64,000 nt of DNA from Rivularia sp. PCC 7116 (GTDB taxonomy: Bacteria; Cyanobacteriota; Cyanobacteriia; Cyanobacteriales; Nostocaceae), in contig NC_019678.1 of NCBI RefSeq assembly GCF_000316665.1, positions 496,001 to 560,000 on the forward strand, given 5' to 3'. Within the stretch, counting starts at the first letter, position 1; each line of letters starts with the position of its first letter. Of the stretch, positions 36,895 to 45,489 are shown one piece after another. A program made the translations under genes and the position numbers. A model generated the notes under the pieces. The model was given only the letters and a program-made list of their open reading frames with translations. It made no database searches and was not told where the DNA came from.

Positions 36895-38365
36895 TACACT
36901 CAAATTTTCCTTAATCTGTGCTTTCGCGATCAATAATGCAGTTTTATGCCTAGCCTAAAGGCGATTTTTTGACATTCTTACATCAAATTTTTTCGGACTT
37001 TAACTATGCCTCAATTCCTGCTTGTCTAATTTTAAAAGAAACATGTTTATGGTATTCCACAACATTTTACTCATAAATTAGGTTAGTAGGGGCAAATAGT
37101 TTCAGCAATCTTACATAGCTTTAGCCCATGTTTACTATCCGCAGATGAAATTTTTTTCTCACTCGGCTTTAAACAAAGCTAATTAACTGTAATTTAATGC
37201 AAGCAAACTACGCTAGTCTGCTATTTAAATAAGAAAGCAGACAAGACAGAAGTTAGCAGCCAATTTATTTGCAGCTCAAGTCTTTTAGACATTAAGAGTT
37301 GTAGGATTTTCCCTAACATTACTCTATGACTTAAGACAGCATAGTTAATGCCAAGGGTTTATGAGGATAAACCCTTTTATACTGCCTTCTAGTGACAAAA
37401 TTTTTTATGCCCCTAGATTACGAAGAAACAAAGCTATAGCTACCGCAGTTGTACGGCAATTTATTATAGTTTTGTTTCCTCATAATTTTATATTAAATAC
37501 TAACATGGACTAATAATAGCAAAATTATTGTTTAAGTTTTAATTATTTTTACAAATATGCTTTTATATAATGTTCTGTTCCAAAGGGGGTAGGTGTTGCT
37601 ATGATAATTTTATAAAAATTAATCTGGCGTTGTATTCATATTTTTGATTTGATTGTTACATATCCCACTTTCACTGAATATTCATCTCTGTAACGCGACT
37701 CTTATGTACAAGTCTTCTGACAAGCAAATGTGATATCGGAGATGTTAATCAGTTGGTTCAAGTCTTCCATAATAATCTTGAAATTTAATTTGGTAAACAG
37801 GGAGTATAAAGGTTTTTAACCCTAGAGGAGATTAAAAATGGTGTGGTAGTTGAACAATAAAGCAGTTGTAACAAGAAGGTATATTTGAATAAATATTGAA
37901 AACTGCGATTCAACGAATTTTGTTAAGACTCTTGTTTTTACGCTTCCCTCTATCAAAAAAATCCTTATAAAATTTCTCACAAGAGTTAACTTATATTAAT
38001 GATTCTGAATGCGGCTCTAGCTAATAGCAATAGTGTTTAAGCTTTTGAGGTTGTTCGACAGAAGAAAGTAGGCAATACGTCACGAATAAGGAGAAACAGA
38101 AATATTTACTTTCATATTCTGTGGGGATGTTACTATAGCGGGCGTTAGCTGCTTCACTTGTTGCCTCAAGAAGACTACTGGGGAAATTTTTACACTTATC
38201 CCATCGAGGTCATATAATAGATTCTCTTTGATGATTATTCGATGTTAAGTAGCTATTTAAATTGGAGCAATCAGAGGATAAGCTGCTATGAGGAAGGCTA
38301 ACTACTAGATTAAAATTTATTTCCTTGGGCAAGCAAGGGTAGAAAATTAAAATCGAAGGGGCAAA
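36895..38365. other. 1.47-kb intergenic region, candidate non-coding RNA with terminator
   Basis: The longest gap in the window, between divergent cyAbrB and sdhB. It contains a hairpin GTCTGCT/AGCAGAC (37216-37242) and, 110 bases on, a clear intrinsic terminator (37353-37378) with no coding frame before it. Near 37815-37870, an AGAGGAG ribosome-binding-like sequence is followed by ATG and, after two more codons, a stop. Large parts are A+T-rich and unassigned. I find no tRNA, RNase P, tmRNA or SRP RNA signature. Confidence 0.5.
37353..37378 (+). terminator. Intrinsic terminator without an upstream gene
   Basis: AAGGGTTTA and TAAACCCTT form a 9-bp stem with a 6-base loop, followed by TTAT. 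No ORF precedes it on the plus strand for >400 bases, so it may end a small RNA. Confidence 0.65.
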
Positions 38366-39382
38366 ATGAAAGTTAATTTTAAAGTTATTCGACAAAATCC
38401 GAAAATATCTCCTACTGTTCAAACTTATCTTTTGGAGGTCGAAGAGGGCAATACAATCCTCGATTGTCTAAATCAAATTAAATGGGAGCAAGATGGGACT
38501 TTAGCATTTCGTAAAAATTGCCGCAATACAATTTGTGGTAGTTGTGCTATTCGGATTAACGGGCGCTCAGCTTTAGCTTGTAAAGAAAATGTTGGCAGCG
38601 AAATTGCTCGATTTACATCACATATATCCCAGGAGAATAGAGAAAATTCGATTCCAGAAATTACTATTGCCCCATTGGGTAATATGCCTGTACTAAAAGA
38701 TTTGATTGTTGACATGAAGGGTTTCTGGAACAACTTAGAAACTGTTTCACCATATGTCAGTACTGCTGCCAGAAAAGTGCCGGAGCGAGAATTTTTACAA
38801 ACACCAGAAGAAAGAGAGCAGCTTGAAGAAACTGGTAATTGTATTATGTGTGGTGCTTGTTATTCTGAGTGCAATGCATTGGAAGTAAATCCGGATTTTG
38901 TCGGTCCCCATGCCCTTGCTAAAGCTTATCGAATGGTAGAAGATAAGCGCGATGATGAAACTGAAATTCGTTTAGAGAAATACAACGAAGGTACTAAAGG
39001 AGTTTGGGGCTGCACCCGTTGTTATTATTGCAACAGTGTTTGTCCTATGGAAGTTGCACCTTTAGATAAAATTAGCAAAATCAAGCAGTCTCTTTTGGAA
39101 AAGAAAGAAGCAAGTGATAGTCGTTCGATTCGTCATCGTAAGGTATTGATAGATTTGGTAAAAGAAGGTGGATGGATTGATGAGAGACAATTTGGTTTGC
39201 AGGTTGTTGGTAATTCTTTTAAAGACATCAAGGGTTTATTAAGTATTGCTCCTCTTGGCTTGCGAATGATAAGTAAGAGTAAATTTCCTTTGAATTTTGA
39301 ACCTTCTGAAGGAGTAAAGCAGGTTCGTTCTTTGATGGAAGCTGTTGAACGAGAAAAAGTTAGTCAAGGGAACGAAGAATAG
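38366..39382 (+). CDS. sdhB: Succinate dehydrogenase/fumarate reductase iron-sulfur subunit
   Basis: 338 residues. The [2Fe-2S] domain has CRNTICGSCAIRINGRSALAC. The [4Fe-4S] motif is CIMCGACYSECN, and the [3Fe-4S]/[4Fe-4S] region is CTRCYYCNSVCPMEVAP. SdhB passes electrons from the SdhA flavoprotein towards the quinone pool and, in cyanobacteria, links succinate oxidation to thylakoid respiration. It is ~100 residues longer than proteobacterial SdhB; the extra part is C-terminal (after ~240), as in other cyanobacteria. The ATG start has GAAGGGG 5 bases upstream. No sdhA or membrane-anchor gene is adjacent, which is usual for cyanobacteria. Confidence 0.95.
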   Translation: MKVNFKVIRQNPKISPTVQTYLLEVEEGNTILDCLNQIKWEQDGTLAFRKNCRNTICGSCAIRINGRSALACKENVGSEIARFTSHISQENRENSIPEITIAPLGNMPVLKDLIVDMKGFWNNLETVSPYVSTAARKVPEREFLQTPEEREQLEETGNCIMCGACYSECNALEVNPDFVGPHALAKAYRMVEDKRDDETEIRLEKYNEGTKGVWGCTRCYYCNSVCPMEVAPLDKISKIKQSLLEKKEASDSRSIRHRKVLIDLVKEGGWIDERQFGLQVVGNSFKDIKGLLSIAPLGLRMISKSKFPLNFEPSEGVKQVRSLMEAVEREKVSQGNEE

Positions 39383-39423
39383 CGAATAGGGAATTTTAGG
39401 GTGTTGCTGATTACAAATATGAA

Positions 39424-39497
39424 TAGCCCCCCAACCCCCAATTTTAGGGGAGAAATGTATTTTAAATTCCCCCAATTTTGGGGGATTCAGGGGGCTA
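39424..39497. repeat. 74-bp imperfect palindrome (TAGCCCCC/GGGGGCTA)
   Basis: The ends TAGCCCCCC and GGGGGCTA are inverted repeats. Inside, further C-rich and G-rich blocks (AACCCCCAATTTTAGGGG and CCCCCAATTTTGGGGG) pair locally. This is a common kind of dispersed cyanobacterial intergenic repeat. It lies 40 bases after sdhB and may also stop transcription. Confidence 0.75.
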
Positions 39498-39549
39498 GTA
39501 AATATAAGAAAGATAAGTTCATATTTCAATTCAGCAATGCCAATTTTAG

Positions 39550-39577
39550 GGTGTGTTGTCGCGTAACGTAACGCACC
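39550..39577. repeat. Short inverted repeat GGTGTGTT/AACGCACC
   Basis: Related to the element at 15470-15495. It lies just upstream of the next gene (start 39604). Confidence 0.55.
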
Positions 39578-39603
39578 ATCTTCTATAAAACATAAAAACC
39601 CAA

Positions 39604-40110
39604 GTGTACAAATACGTTGGTGCTGAAGAAATTCGAGAAACAACAGCACATTTACCACCGGGGAGTAGAATTTTATCAACTAACGATATTGACGATTGGA
39701 TTCGAGAAACCAAACAACAGGTAGATGCTTCGGGATTAATTGCAGCTACTTTTGTTGTAGACTGCGAAGGTTATTTAATAATTGCCGATAGACACTCGGA
39801 GCATATTGCTTGTGCTGGAGGTAAACGAGTACTATCAGCCGGAGAAATATTTTTTCAAAAATTCAAAAATGACTTAGAAATAGCTGAAATTACCAACCAA
39901 TCAACGGGTTTTTGTCCCGAGCCAGAATCTTGGCAGCATGTAGCCAATGCACTTAATTTAATTAAGATTCCTTACCCATCTTCATTTAACGTTGAATTTA
40001 TTTTTCGACGCTGTTTTGCTTGCAGTCAAATAAATATTGTTAAAGATAATATATTTATTTGCTCTGTCTGTAAGGTAAAGCTTCCTCAAAAGTGGAATTT
40101 TGACCGATAA
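39604..40110 (+). CDS. Conserved hypothetical protein with C-terminal zinc-ribbon-like motif
   Basis: 168 residues, family not recognised. It starts with GTG (VYKYVGAEEIRETTAHLPPG). The middle reads LIAATFVVDCEGYLIIADRHSEHIACAGGKRVLSAGEIFF, split as a beta-rich block; the sequence may form an alpha/beta domain. The C-terminus has CFACSQ and CSVCK, four Cys in two C-x2-C pairs (~residues 138-159), consistent with a zinc ribbon. It is soluble with no signal peptide. The GTG has no strong ribosome-binding site; an ATG is not available nearby. Only 34 bases separate it from the threonine dehydratase-like gene, so cotranscription is likely. Confidence 0.7.
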   Translation: MYKYVGAEEIRETTAHLPPGSRILSTNDIDDWIRETKQQVDASGLIAATFVVDCEGYLIIADRHSEHIACAGGKRVLSAGEIFFQKFKNDLEIAEITNQSTGFCPEPESWQHVANALNLIKIPYPSSFNVEFIFRRCFACSQINIVKDNIFICSVCKVKLPQKWNFDR

Positions 40111-40144
40111 AAATTCTATATCGTTTTAAAATAATAATTTTTTT

Positions 40145-41119
40145 ATGACTTCTCGGGACAAATTAATCAGAATCGCTGATATTAGGGCAGCAGCAAAACG
40201 TCTTGAGGGAATTGCTCATCGCACCCCAGTTTTAACTTCGACAACGGTAAATCAAATTACAAAAAGTCAAGTATTTTTCAAATGCGAAAACTTCCAGCGC
40301 ACGGGTTCTTTTAAATTTCGCGGTGCATACAATTCGCTTTCACAACTATCAGAATCACAAAAACAAAAAGGTGTGCTGACTTTTTCATCGGGAAATCATG
40401 CTCAAGGAATTGCACTTGCGGGAAAATTACTTAACATTCCTACCACGGTTGTGATGCCAGCAAATGCCCCCGCAGTCAAACAAACTGCAACTCGCGGTTA
40501 TGGTGCCCAAGTGATTTTGTATAATCCCAAGGAAATTACTAGAGAAGAATTAGCGCTTTCTCTAGCACAAGAAAAAGATTTAAAAATTATTCCTCCTTTC
40601 GATCATCCTCATATAATTGCGGGACAAGGAACAACTGCTTTAGAACTAATTCAAGAAATCGGAGAACTAGATTTATTATTGGTTTGCTGCGGTGGTGGTG
40701 GATTAATTTCCGGTTGTTCTATGATTACCAAAGCGCTTTTACCAAATTGTCGCATCATTGGAGTAGAACCCGCACAAGCTGATGATGCTACTCGCTCTTT
40801 TTACTCTAAAACTCTGCAAATTGTCCATAATCCAGATACTATTGCTGATGGTGCGAGAACTCCAAGTTTAGGAAAAATAACTTTTCCCTTAGTATTGGAA
40901 TATGTAGACGATATAGTAACAGTATCGGAACAAGCAATTATTCGCACCATGTTATTTATTTGGCAGAGGTTAAAAATAGTAGCTGAGCCTACGGGAGTTT
41001 TGGCAGCAGCAGCTTTGTTGGAAGGTGTAGTCAAAAACCCTGGTGCGAAAATTGGTGTAATTATTAGTGGTGGGAATGTTGATTTGGCTAACCTAGAGAA
41101 GTTGTTTTCTCAGATTTAA
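40145..41119 (+). CDS. PLP-dependent threonine/serine dehydratase family enzyme
   Basis: 324 residues of the short (catabolic-type or racemase-like) threonine dehydratase family, fold-type II PLP enzymes. The PLP lysine is in FKCENFQRTGSFKFRGAYN. SSGNHAQGIALAG and the phosphate loop LLVCCGGGGLISG follow, with EPTGVLAAAALLEG at the end. There is no C-terminal ACT regulatory domain, so it is unlikely to be the feedback-regulated biosynthetic IlvA. It could be a catabolic threonine deaminase, a serine racemase or a hydroxyaspartate ammonia-lyase. Cytoplasmic. It follows the zinc-ribbon-like gene closely (34 bases) and ends just 25 bases from a convergent gene. Confidence 0.92.
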   Translation: MTSRDKLIRIADIRAAAKRLEGIAHRTPVLTSTTVNQITKSQVFFKCENFQRTGSFKFRGAYNSLSQLSESQKQKGVLTFSSGNHAQGIALAGKLLNIPTTVVMPANAPAVKQTATRGYGAQVILYNPKEITREELALSLAQEKDLKIIPPFDHPHIIAGQGTTALELIQEIGELDLLLVCCGGGGLISGCSMITKALLPNCRIIGVEPAQADDATRSFYSKTLQIVHNPDTIADGARTPSLGKITFPLVLEYVDDIVTVSEQAIIRTMLFIWQRLKIVAEPTGVLAAAALLEGVVKNPGAKIGVIISGGNVDLANLEKLFSQI

Positions 41120-41144
41120 TGTTTTGAAAGAATAGTCTATCAAG

Positions 41145-41702
41145 TCAAACAGCAGCTTGTTTATTTTTCTTAACTTTACTCAACCAAATCACCATATCTT
41201 CCAAACCAAGTGCAATTTCACTTCCTAATGTTTCGATATAGATTAGTCCATCGCTAACTGTCAAACCTCTAATGGGATACCATGTATTTCTTATACGAAT
41301 AAGAAGCTCTAATTGAATTACTCTACCTTCAATCTGCCGACGATATTTCCACCAAGTTCGCCATAACATAGCTGCTTTTTGGCAATGCATTTCATAACCT
41401 GATGGAATTTGACAGTACTCATACTGATAAAAACCGCGATTATCTATATCTCCTATCAAAATAAAATTGTATTCAGCCAATACCTGACTGATTAATTGCC
41501 AGTAATTAGATTTTTGTTTAATTAAAAACGGATTCAATGTACGCTCTAGTTTGGTAGTGGCAACTATCCCTTCTTTTTTGGCTGTTAACTGATTGGTTTT
41601 ATAAACTGCTTCACCCTGTAATGTTGAATTTGCTAATAAAACTTCCTTTTTTTGTATGGATAGTTTAACAAACTCTCGAATCAAATCAATATCGGATAAC
41701 AT
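41145..41702 (-). CDS. Conserved hypothetical protein
   Basis: 185 residues, no family recognised. Notable parts are a helical N-terminus (LSDIDLIREFVKLSIQKKEV), a stretch EAVYKTNQLTAKKEGIVATT, a basic aromatic helix RTWWKYRRQIEGRVIQLELL and a C-terminal beta-rich part ending DMVIWLSKVKKNKQAAV. It is soluble and has no signal peptide or clear metal motif. It is probably a cyanobacteria-restricted protein, but I cannot confirm this. It is convergent with the dehydratase gene and 139 bases downstream of the ATP-grasp gene on the same strand. It may belong to that transcription unit, though its spacing is longer than within it. Confidence 0.6.
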   Translation of the reverse strand: MLSDIDLIREFVKLSIQKKEVLLANSTLQGEAVYKTNQLTAKKEGIVATTKLERTLNPFLIKQKSNYWQLISQVLAEYNFILIGDIDNRGFYQYEYCQIPSGYEMHCQKAAMLWRTWWKYRRQIEGRVIQLELLIRIRNTWYPIRGLTVSDGLIYIETLGSEIALGLEDMVIWLSKVKKNKQAAV

Positions 41703-41841
41703 CGGAAACCAGAGATAATAATATATGCTATATTACCCATTCGATTCATTTATCTTTCGTCCGTATAAATACTTTTGCTGATGATCAAAATATTGTTTTT
41801 GACTAGTTTATATTTCGTTACATAGTTCGATTTATTTGTGC

Positions 41842-42783
41842 TTACCTACTTGCCTCAAATTTATCTTTTGCAAAAGTAATCTTCTCTTCAATTCCAGAAA
41901 GTTTATCTACATTTGAATCAATAGTTTTTAATCGCGGAATCAGTCCTTCTTGATTGGCGATTTGTATAGAAAGTCCTGGACGAGCGTTAATTTCTAACAA
42001 CAACGGACCTTTTTCTTCATCTAAAACTACATCAATACCGAGATAACCAAACTCAGTTTTCTCGCATAGCTTTGCAGCCATATCCAAAATAGTATCCCAA
42101 TGAGGAATTTGGCGATCGCGTAAGGTTGCGTCTGTATCGGGATGCTTTTCTATGTAGCGGTTATTTTGTATCGCTGTGAGTGTTTTCCCCGAACTAAGAT
42201 CGATACCCAAGCCCAAACCACCTCTATGTAAATTGGCTTTACCATCAGAAGCTTTGGTTGGTAAACGCAGCATTCCCATCACGGGAACACCTTGATAAAC
42301 AATTACGCGCACATCCGGAACACCTTGATAAGCAATTTCATCGAATACTGGATCGAACTTTACTGCATATTCGATAATCGTTTTATCGCTTAATCCTCCG
42401 AGCGAGAACATTCCACCAAGGATATTATGAATGTGATATTGCAAATCAGATTTGGAGAGAATCTTACCGCTAGGCTTTTTAAAACCATCATCGGTAACTT
42501 CGGTAATTGCTTCAATTCCATCACCACCGCTACCTTGGGCGGGTTTGACAACGAAGGAATCATGTCCATCAATAATTTCTGATAGCTTTCCTACTTCATT
42601 TTGAAACCTAATTACACCGTATGTTTCTGGAATAGGTACATTAAGTTCCTCAGCAATTCTCTTTGTTTCTAATTTATTATCTGCCAATTTATAAAGATGA
42701 CGGGGATTACTAGGAAAAAGATAATCAACATTACGAGCGTTGATTCCTAGAACTCCTTCCTGTATTAATGTAAATGGAAACAT
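41842..42783 (-). CDS. ATP-grasp alpha-L-glutamate ligase-like enzyme
   Basis: About 313 residues of the RimK-related alpha-L-glutamate-ligase-like ATP-grasp family. Visible are GVLGINARNVDYLFPSNPRH, the ATP-binding HDSFVVKPAQGSGGDGI, PDVRVIVYQGVPVMGMLR, and the metal/catalytic LLLEINARPGLSIQIANQEG. ATP-grasp ligases of this group couple amino acids to carboxylates via acyl phosphates. The natural substrate of this subfamily is unknown. I prefer the ATG at 42783 (MFPFTLIQEGVLG); the frame is open 14 codons further. It is the last gene of a three-gene set with the 7TM and retropepsin-like genes, a gene neighbourhood seen in many proteobacteria and cyanobacteria. A 5-copy heptamer repeat sits between this start region and the 7TM gene. 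Confidence 0.87.
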   Translation of the reverse strand: MFPFTLIQEGVLGINARNVDYLFPSNPRHLYKLADNKLETKRIAEELNVPIPETYGVIRFQNEVGKLSEIIDGHDSFVVKPAQGSGGDGIEAITEVTDDGFKKPSGKILSKSDLQYHIHNILGGMFSLGGLSDKTIIEYAVKFDPVFDEIAYQGVPDVRVIVYQGVPVMGMLRLPTKASDGKANLHRGGLGLGIDLSSGKTLTAIQNNRYIEKHPDTDATLRDRQIPHWDTILDMAAKLCEKTEFGYLGIDVVLDEEKGPLLLEINARPGLSIQIANQEGLIPRLKTIDSNVDKLSGIEEKITFAKDKFEASR

Positions 42784-42817
42784 TCTTATATTTTGAATTT
42801 TAGATTTTGGATTAATT

Positions 42818-42852
42818 AAGGTCAAAGGTTAGAGGTTAGAGGTTAAAGGTTA
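42818..42852. repeat. Heptameric tandem repeat, five copies of RAGGTTA
   Basis: Five consecutive 7-mers (AAGGTCA, AAGGTTA, GAGGTTA, GAGGTTA, AAGGTTA) fill the gap between the ATP-grasp and 7TM genes. Such repeats are typical of heterocystous cyanobacteria. Confidence 0.85.
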
Positions 42853-42890
42853 AAATTCTCCCTTTTTCCCCTCTCCCCTGTCCCGTTTCC

Positions 42891-44525
42891 TTAAGATTGA
42901 CTCAACTGCTTTTGCATTGATTTAAATCGGAAATATTCAGTCAGCTTATAGCCGTTATAACGTCCGACGAGAATATTAATTCCTAAAACTAACAACAACA
43001 GTTCTGGAAAAGTAAATGCTAAATGTTGGACGTAGGGATTAATTACACACAAATAACCGATAACTGCAATCAAAACTGTACCAAGTCCGGCTATGATTGT
43101 TTCTTTTGCTCCTGCTTCTTCCCAACTCAAAGCAGCCCTTTCTATAAGCATGGCAAGGATAACAATCGGGAACAAGGAAATCGATAGCCCCAAATTGATA
43201 CCGAACCTTTGCAAAATAATTGCTAATATTCCAATTGTTAAAACTGTTGCGGTCAAAATAGCGGCTAACCTGGGTACAATTAGTAGCTGTAGTTTATCTA
43301 AATAGGCACGAATTAATAAGCCAATAATTACAACTAAAATAAACAAAGGTATGCCAACTATCAGCCCAGTTTCTCTAAATGCAAGGGCTATTAGTATTGG
43401 TGTAAATGTTCCAAAAGTTTGCAATCCGACCATTTGATGCAAAACCGAAATAATTAAAGCACCAATCGGAACTAATACCAGTACTCTAAATACTCTTTGT
43501 GTAGCTAAAGGTAAATTTAACAAGGAATATTCTAAAAAGGGATTTTTAGCTTTTTGTTTTTCCCAAAGTGCTTGACTAATTCCTTTGTCGGTATTTGGTC
43601 TAACTACTACTTCTAAATTGACATCTCCCGAACCTTTTGCACTTAAAGCGCCATCGGTACCGTACCACCAAGTTAAATATCTATTTTGAGTTCCAAAATT
43701 ACCGTCGATACTATCGTAAGCAAGCCAACCTCTATCAGTTTCTACTTCCAACCATTGAACAAAATCAGTTGAATAAACTTCTTCATTGTTGAATAAAATA
43801 CCGTTACCAACTCGTACCGGAATTTTTGCTTGTTTTAATAAAAATGCTGCCAACTCTGAGGTAGAATCATCAATCTTTAATGTTCTTTGAATAGTCCTAA
43901 TCCTGATATCATCGGGATTAAGCGCTAATTGATAAATTTGTTTGGCGAAATCTAAAGTATTATTATTTGAATCTCTTGCTTCTCTAAAAATTGATTCTAT
44001 TTCCGCAACCGGAAAATTCTCTTTTAAATTATCTTCAACTACAGCGTTATCTTTATCAAAGTTACTAAGCTGCTGCTCAACAAATTTCTCTCCCGTGATG
44101 GAAACTGGCTCGCTATCAGATTTTGAATTATTTTTAGCTAAATCAGTTTTATCAATAATTGCTCGATAAAAGATAGCTTCGCTTCCTTTAGCATTCTTAT
44201 TTGAAAATACAGCAACTCTATTTGATGAATTCTTAAGCTCTTTAACTTGGCGAGTATAACTATCATTGATAAAATCTTCACTGATAATTTTGTAGCCGGG
44301 AGATGTTTGAGGAAGCTGTAGCTCTATTTCACTAGGTAATGCGTTTTCAGAATCTAATACTCTGCCTTCAGAATTTACTGATAACTTAGCTTCAACATAC
44401 CAATTCTGATAAGCTTGGTTTGGTAATAGTGGAACATCAGTAGCAAACACTTTATGAAAAAAAATCGCTAAGCTAATAGCGGCTAAAAACAAAGCTAATA
44501 TCAAAGCATGAAAATTACGATTCAC
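42891..44525 (-). CDS. Inactive transglutaminase domain fused to a 7TM region
   Basis: 544 residues. One N-terminal transmembrane segment (HALILALFLAAISLAIFFHK) leads to an extracytoplasmic domain with a transglutaminase-like fold around residues ~200-300. The expected catalytic Cys is absent (STSELAAFLLKQAKIPVRV) and the His position reads VQWLEVE, so it should be non-catalytic. The C-terminal half has seven hydrophobic helices, starting LVPIGALIISVLHQMVGL. This architecture is known from RimK-like amidoligase neighbourhoods. I chose GTG at 44525 (AGGGGAG lies ~8 bases upstream). It overlaps the previous gene by 11 bases, which argues for cotranscription and coupling. It is likely the membrane sensor or scaffold of the system; that is inference. 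Confidence 0.88.
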   Translation of the reverse strand: MNRNFHALILALFLAAISLAIFFHKVFATDVPLLPNQAYQNWYVEAKLSVNSEGRVLDSENALPSEIELQLPQTSPGYKIISEDFINDSYTRQVKELKNSSNRVAVFSNKNAKGSEAIFYRAIIDKTDLAKNNSKSDSEPVSITGEKFVEQQLSNFDKDNAVVEDNLKENFPVAEIESIFREARDSNNNTLDFAKQIYQLALNPDDIRIRTIQRTLKIDDSTSELAAFLLKQAKIPVRVGNGILFNNEEVYSTDFVQWLEVETDRGWLAYDSIDGNFGTQNRYLTWWYGTDGALSAKGSGDVNLEVVVRPNTDKGISQALWEKQKAKNPFLEYSLLNLPLATQRVFRVLVLVPIGALIISVLHQMVGLQTFGTFTPILIALAFRETGLIVGIPLFILVVIIGLLIRAYLDKLQLLIVPRLAAILTATVLTIGILAIILQRFGINLGLSISLFPIVILAMLIERAALSWEEAGAKETIIAGLGTVLIAVIGYLCVINPYVQHLAFTFPELLLLVLGINILVGRYNGYKLTEYFRFKSMQKQLSQS

Positions 44526-45084
44526 TTTCTTTCTCCCCTGACTGACAATTTGGCTTTGCAGTAAAACTTTCAGCAGAGTTGACGGCAAATTTACCTTTTT
44601 TCAGCATATTGCGCCCGATAAGAACCGAATAATTGTAGTCATCTCTATCGGCAAGGTTGACTTCTTCTTCAATCCATCTACCTGCGACACAAAATTTCAT
44701 TTTCACTACCGCACGACGACTTTCACCTTTAATGCGAACCCATCTTTCTACAGGACGTTCAAAAACTTTTGTTACTCCTTCTGTATTGGTGTATCTAAAT
44801 TTAATCATGCCACCAGATTCCGATTCATCATCTGGCTTTTCTAAAATTTCGGCATTAATTGAACTTGTTTTAGCACCGGTATCTAGCTTAAATTTTATGT
44901 CTTTATCTATGCCAGAAATCGTACCATTTTCTATCCAGCCAACGGTTTTCATATCTGCTGAATTTAAACTGACTCCCTGAGTTTGTTGTATGCTACAACC
45001 CGCGCCAAAGAGCAAACTTATAAATAATACAGGACAAACCCTTTTAGCTGCATAGGTCATATGCAGGCTAAATTTACTTTTCAT
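44515..45084 (-). CDS. Retropepsin-like lipoprotein (Zn_protease/RimB-type family)
   Basis: 189 residues. A signal peptide (ARRs absent, KRVCPVLFISLLFGAGC) ends at a Cys with an imperfect lipobox, so export is likely and lipidation possible. The catalytic aspartate is in IKFKLDTGAKTSSINA (DTGA at 68-71), followed by FRYTNTEGVTKVFERPV, WVRIKGESRRAVVKMKFC and SVLIGRNMLKKGKF. The family was first named an ATP-dependent zinc protease and later recognised as a retropepsin fold. In RimK systems a relative (RimB) acts as an antagonist. It is the first gene of the three-gene set and overlaps the next by 11 bases. The substrate is unknown. Confidence 0.87.
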   Translation of the reverse strand: MKSKFSLHMTYAAKRVCPVLFISLLFGAGCSIQQTQGVSLNSADMKTVGWIENGTISGIDKDIKFKLDTGAKTSSINAEILEKPDDESESGGMIKFRYTNTEGVTKVFERPVERWVRIKGESRRAVVKMKFCVAGRWIEEEVNLADRDDYNYSVLIGRNMLKKGKFAVNSAESFTAKPNCQSGEKESES

Positions 45085-45489
45085 AAACTTGATAATTTTC
45101 CCCGATTAATATCAACTTTAATTGGTATTAGCAATATATTCGACTGATGCTATCAAACTGCTCGTTCTAAAGACAGATTTCTATAGAATTAATAGTGTAA
45201 ATTTTAAAATACAAATTTTCTAACTATGTAGGGTTTGAGAAATAATGTGAATCGTGTATATTTATTTAGTCATTGCAAACAAATTGGATTTGATAATAAG
45301 AGCAAATTGAATCTGTGACAAGCATCATAATAAATTGTGTCATAAATCAACATTACATTTTTGAACGGCAATTTTGCTTTTTAATTAGGGCGTTCTAATG
45401 TGTTTTTGTAAAAACTTTTAAAGCAGCCTACTGATGAAGAGATTAAAAAAAATAACTGTCTTTTCACAGAGTGTAAAGCATCATCATAA
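45085..45489. other. Intergenic region between retropepsin-like and solute-binding protein genes
   Basis: About 400 A+T-rich bases on a minus-strand stretch. It should carry the promoter of the three-gene amidoligase-type set. I see no ORF or named RNA. Confidence 0.5.

Noticed and set aside
36895-38365. tmRNA, RNase P RNA, SRP RNA or 6S RNA in the long gap
   Set aside because: None of the conserved sequence blocks of tmRNA, RNase P or SRP RNA is visible, and I cannot support 6S pairing ends.
38210-38422. 70-codon minus-strand frame overlapping the start of sdhB
   Set aside because: Overlaps the promoter and start of a certain gene, with no family features.
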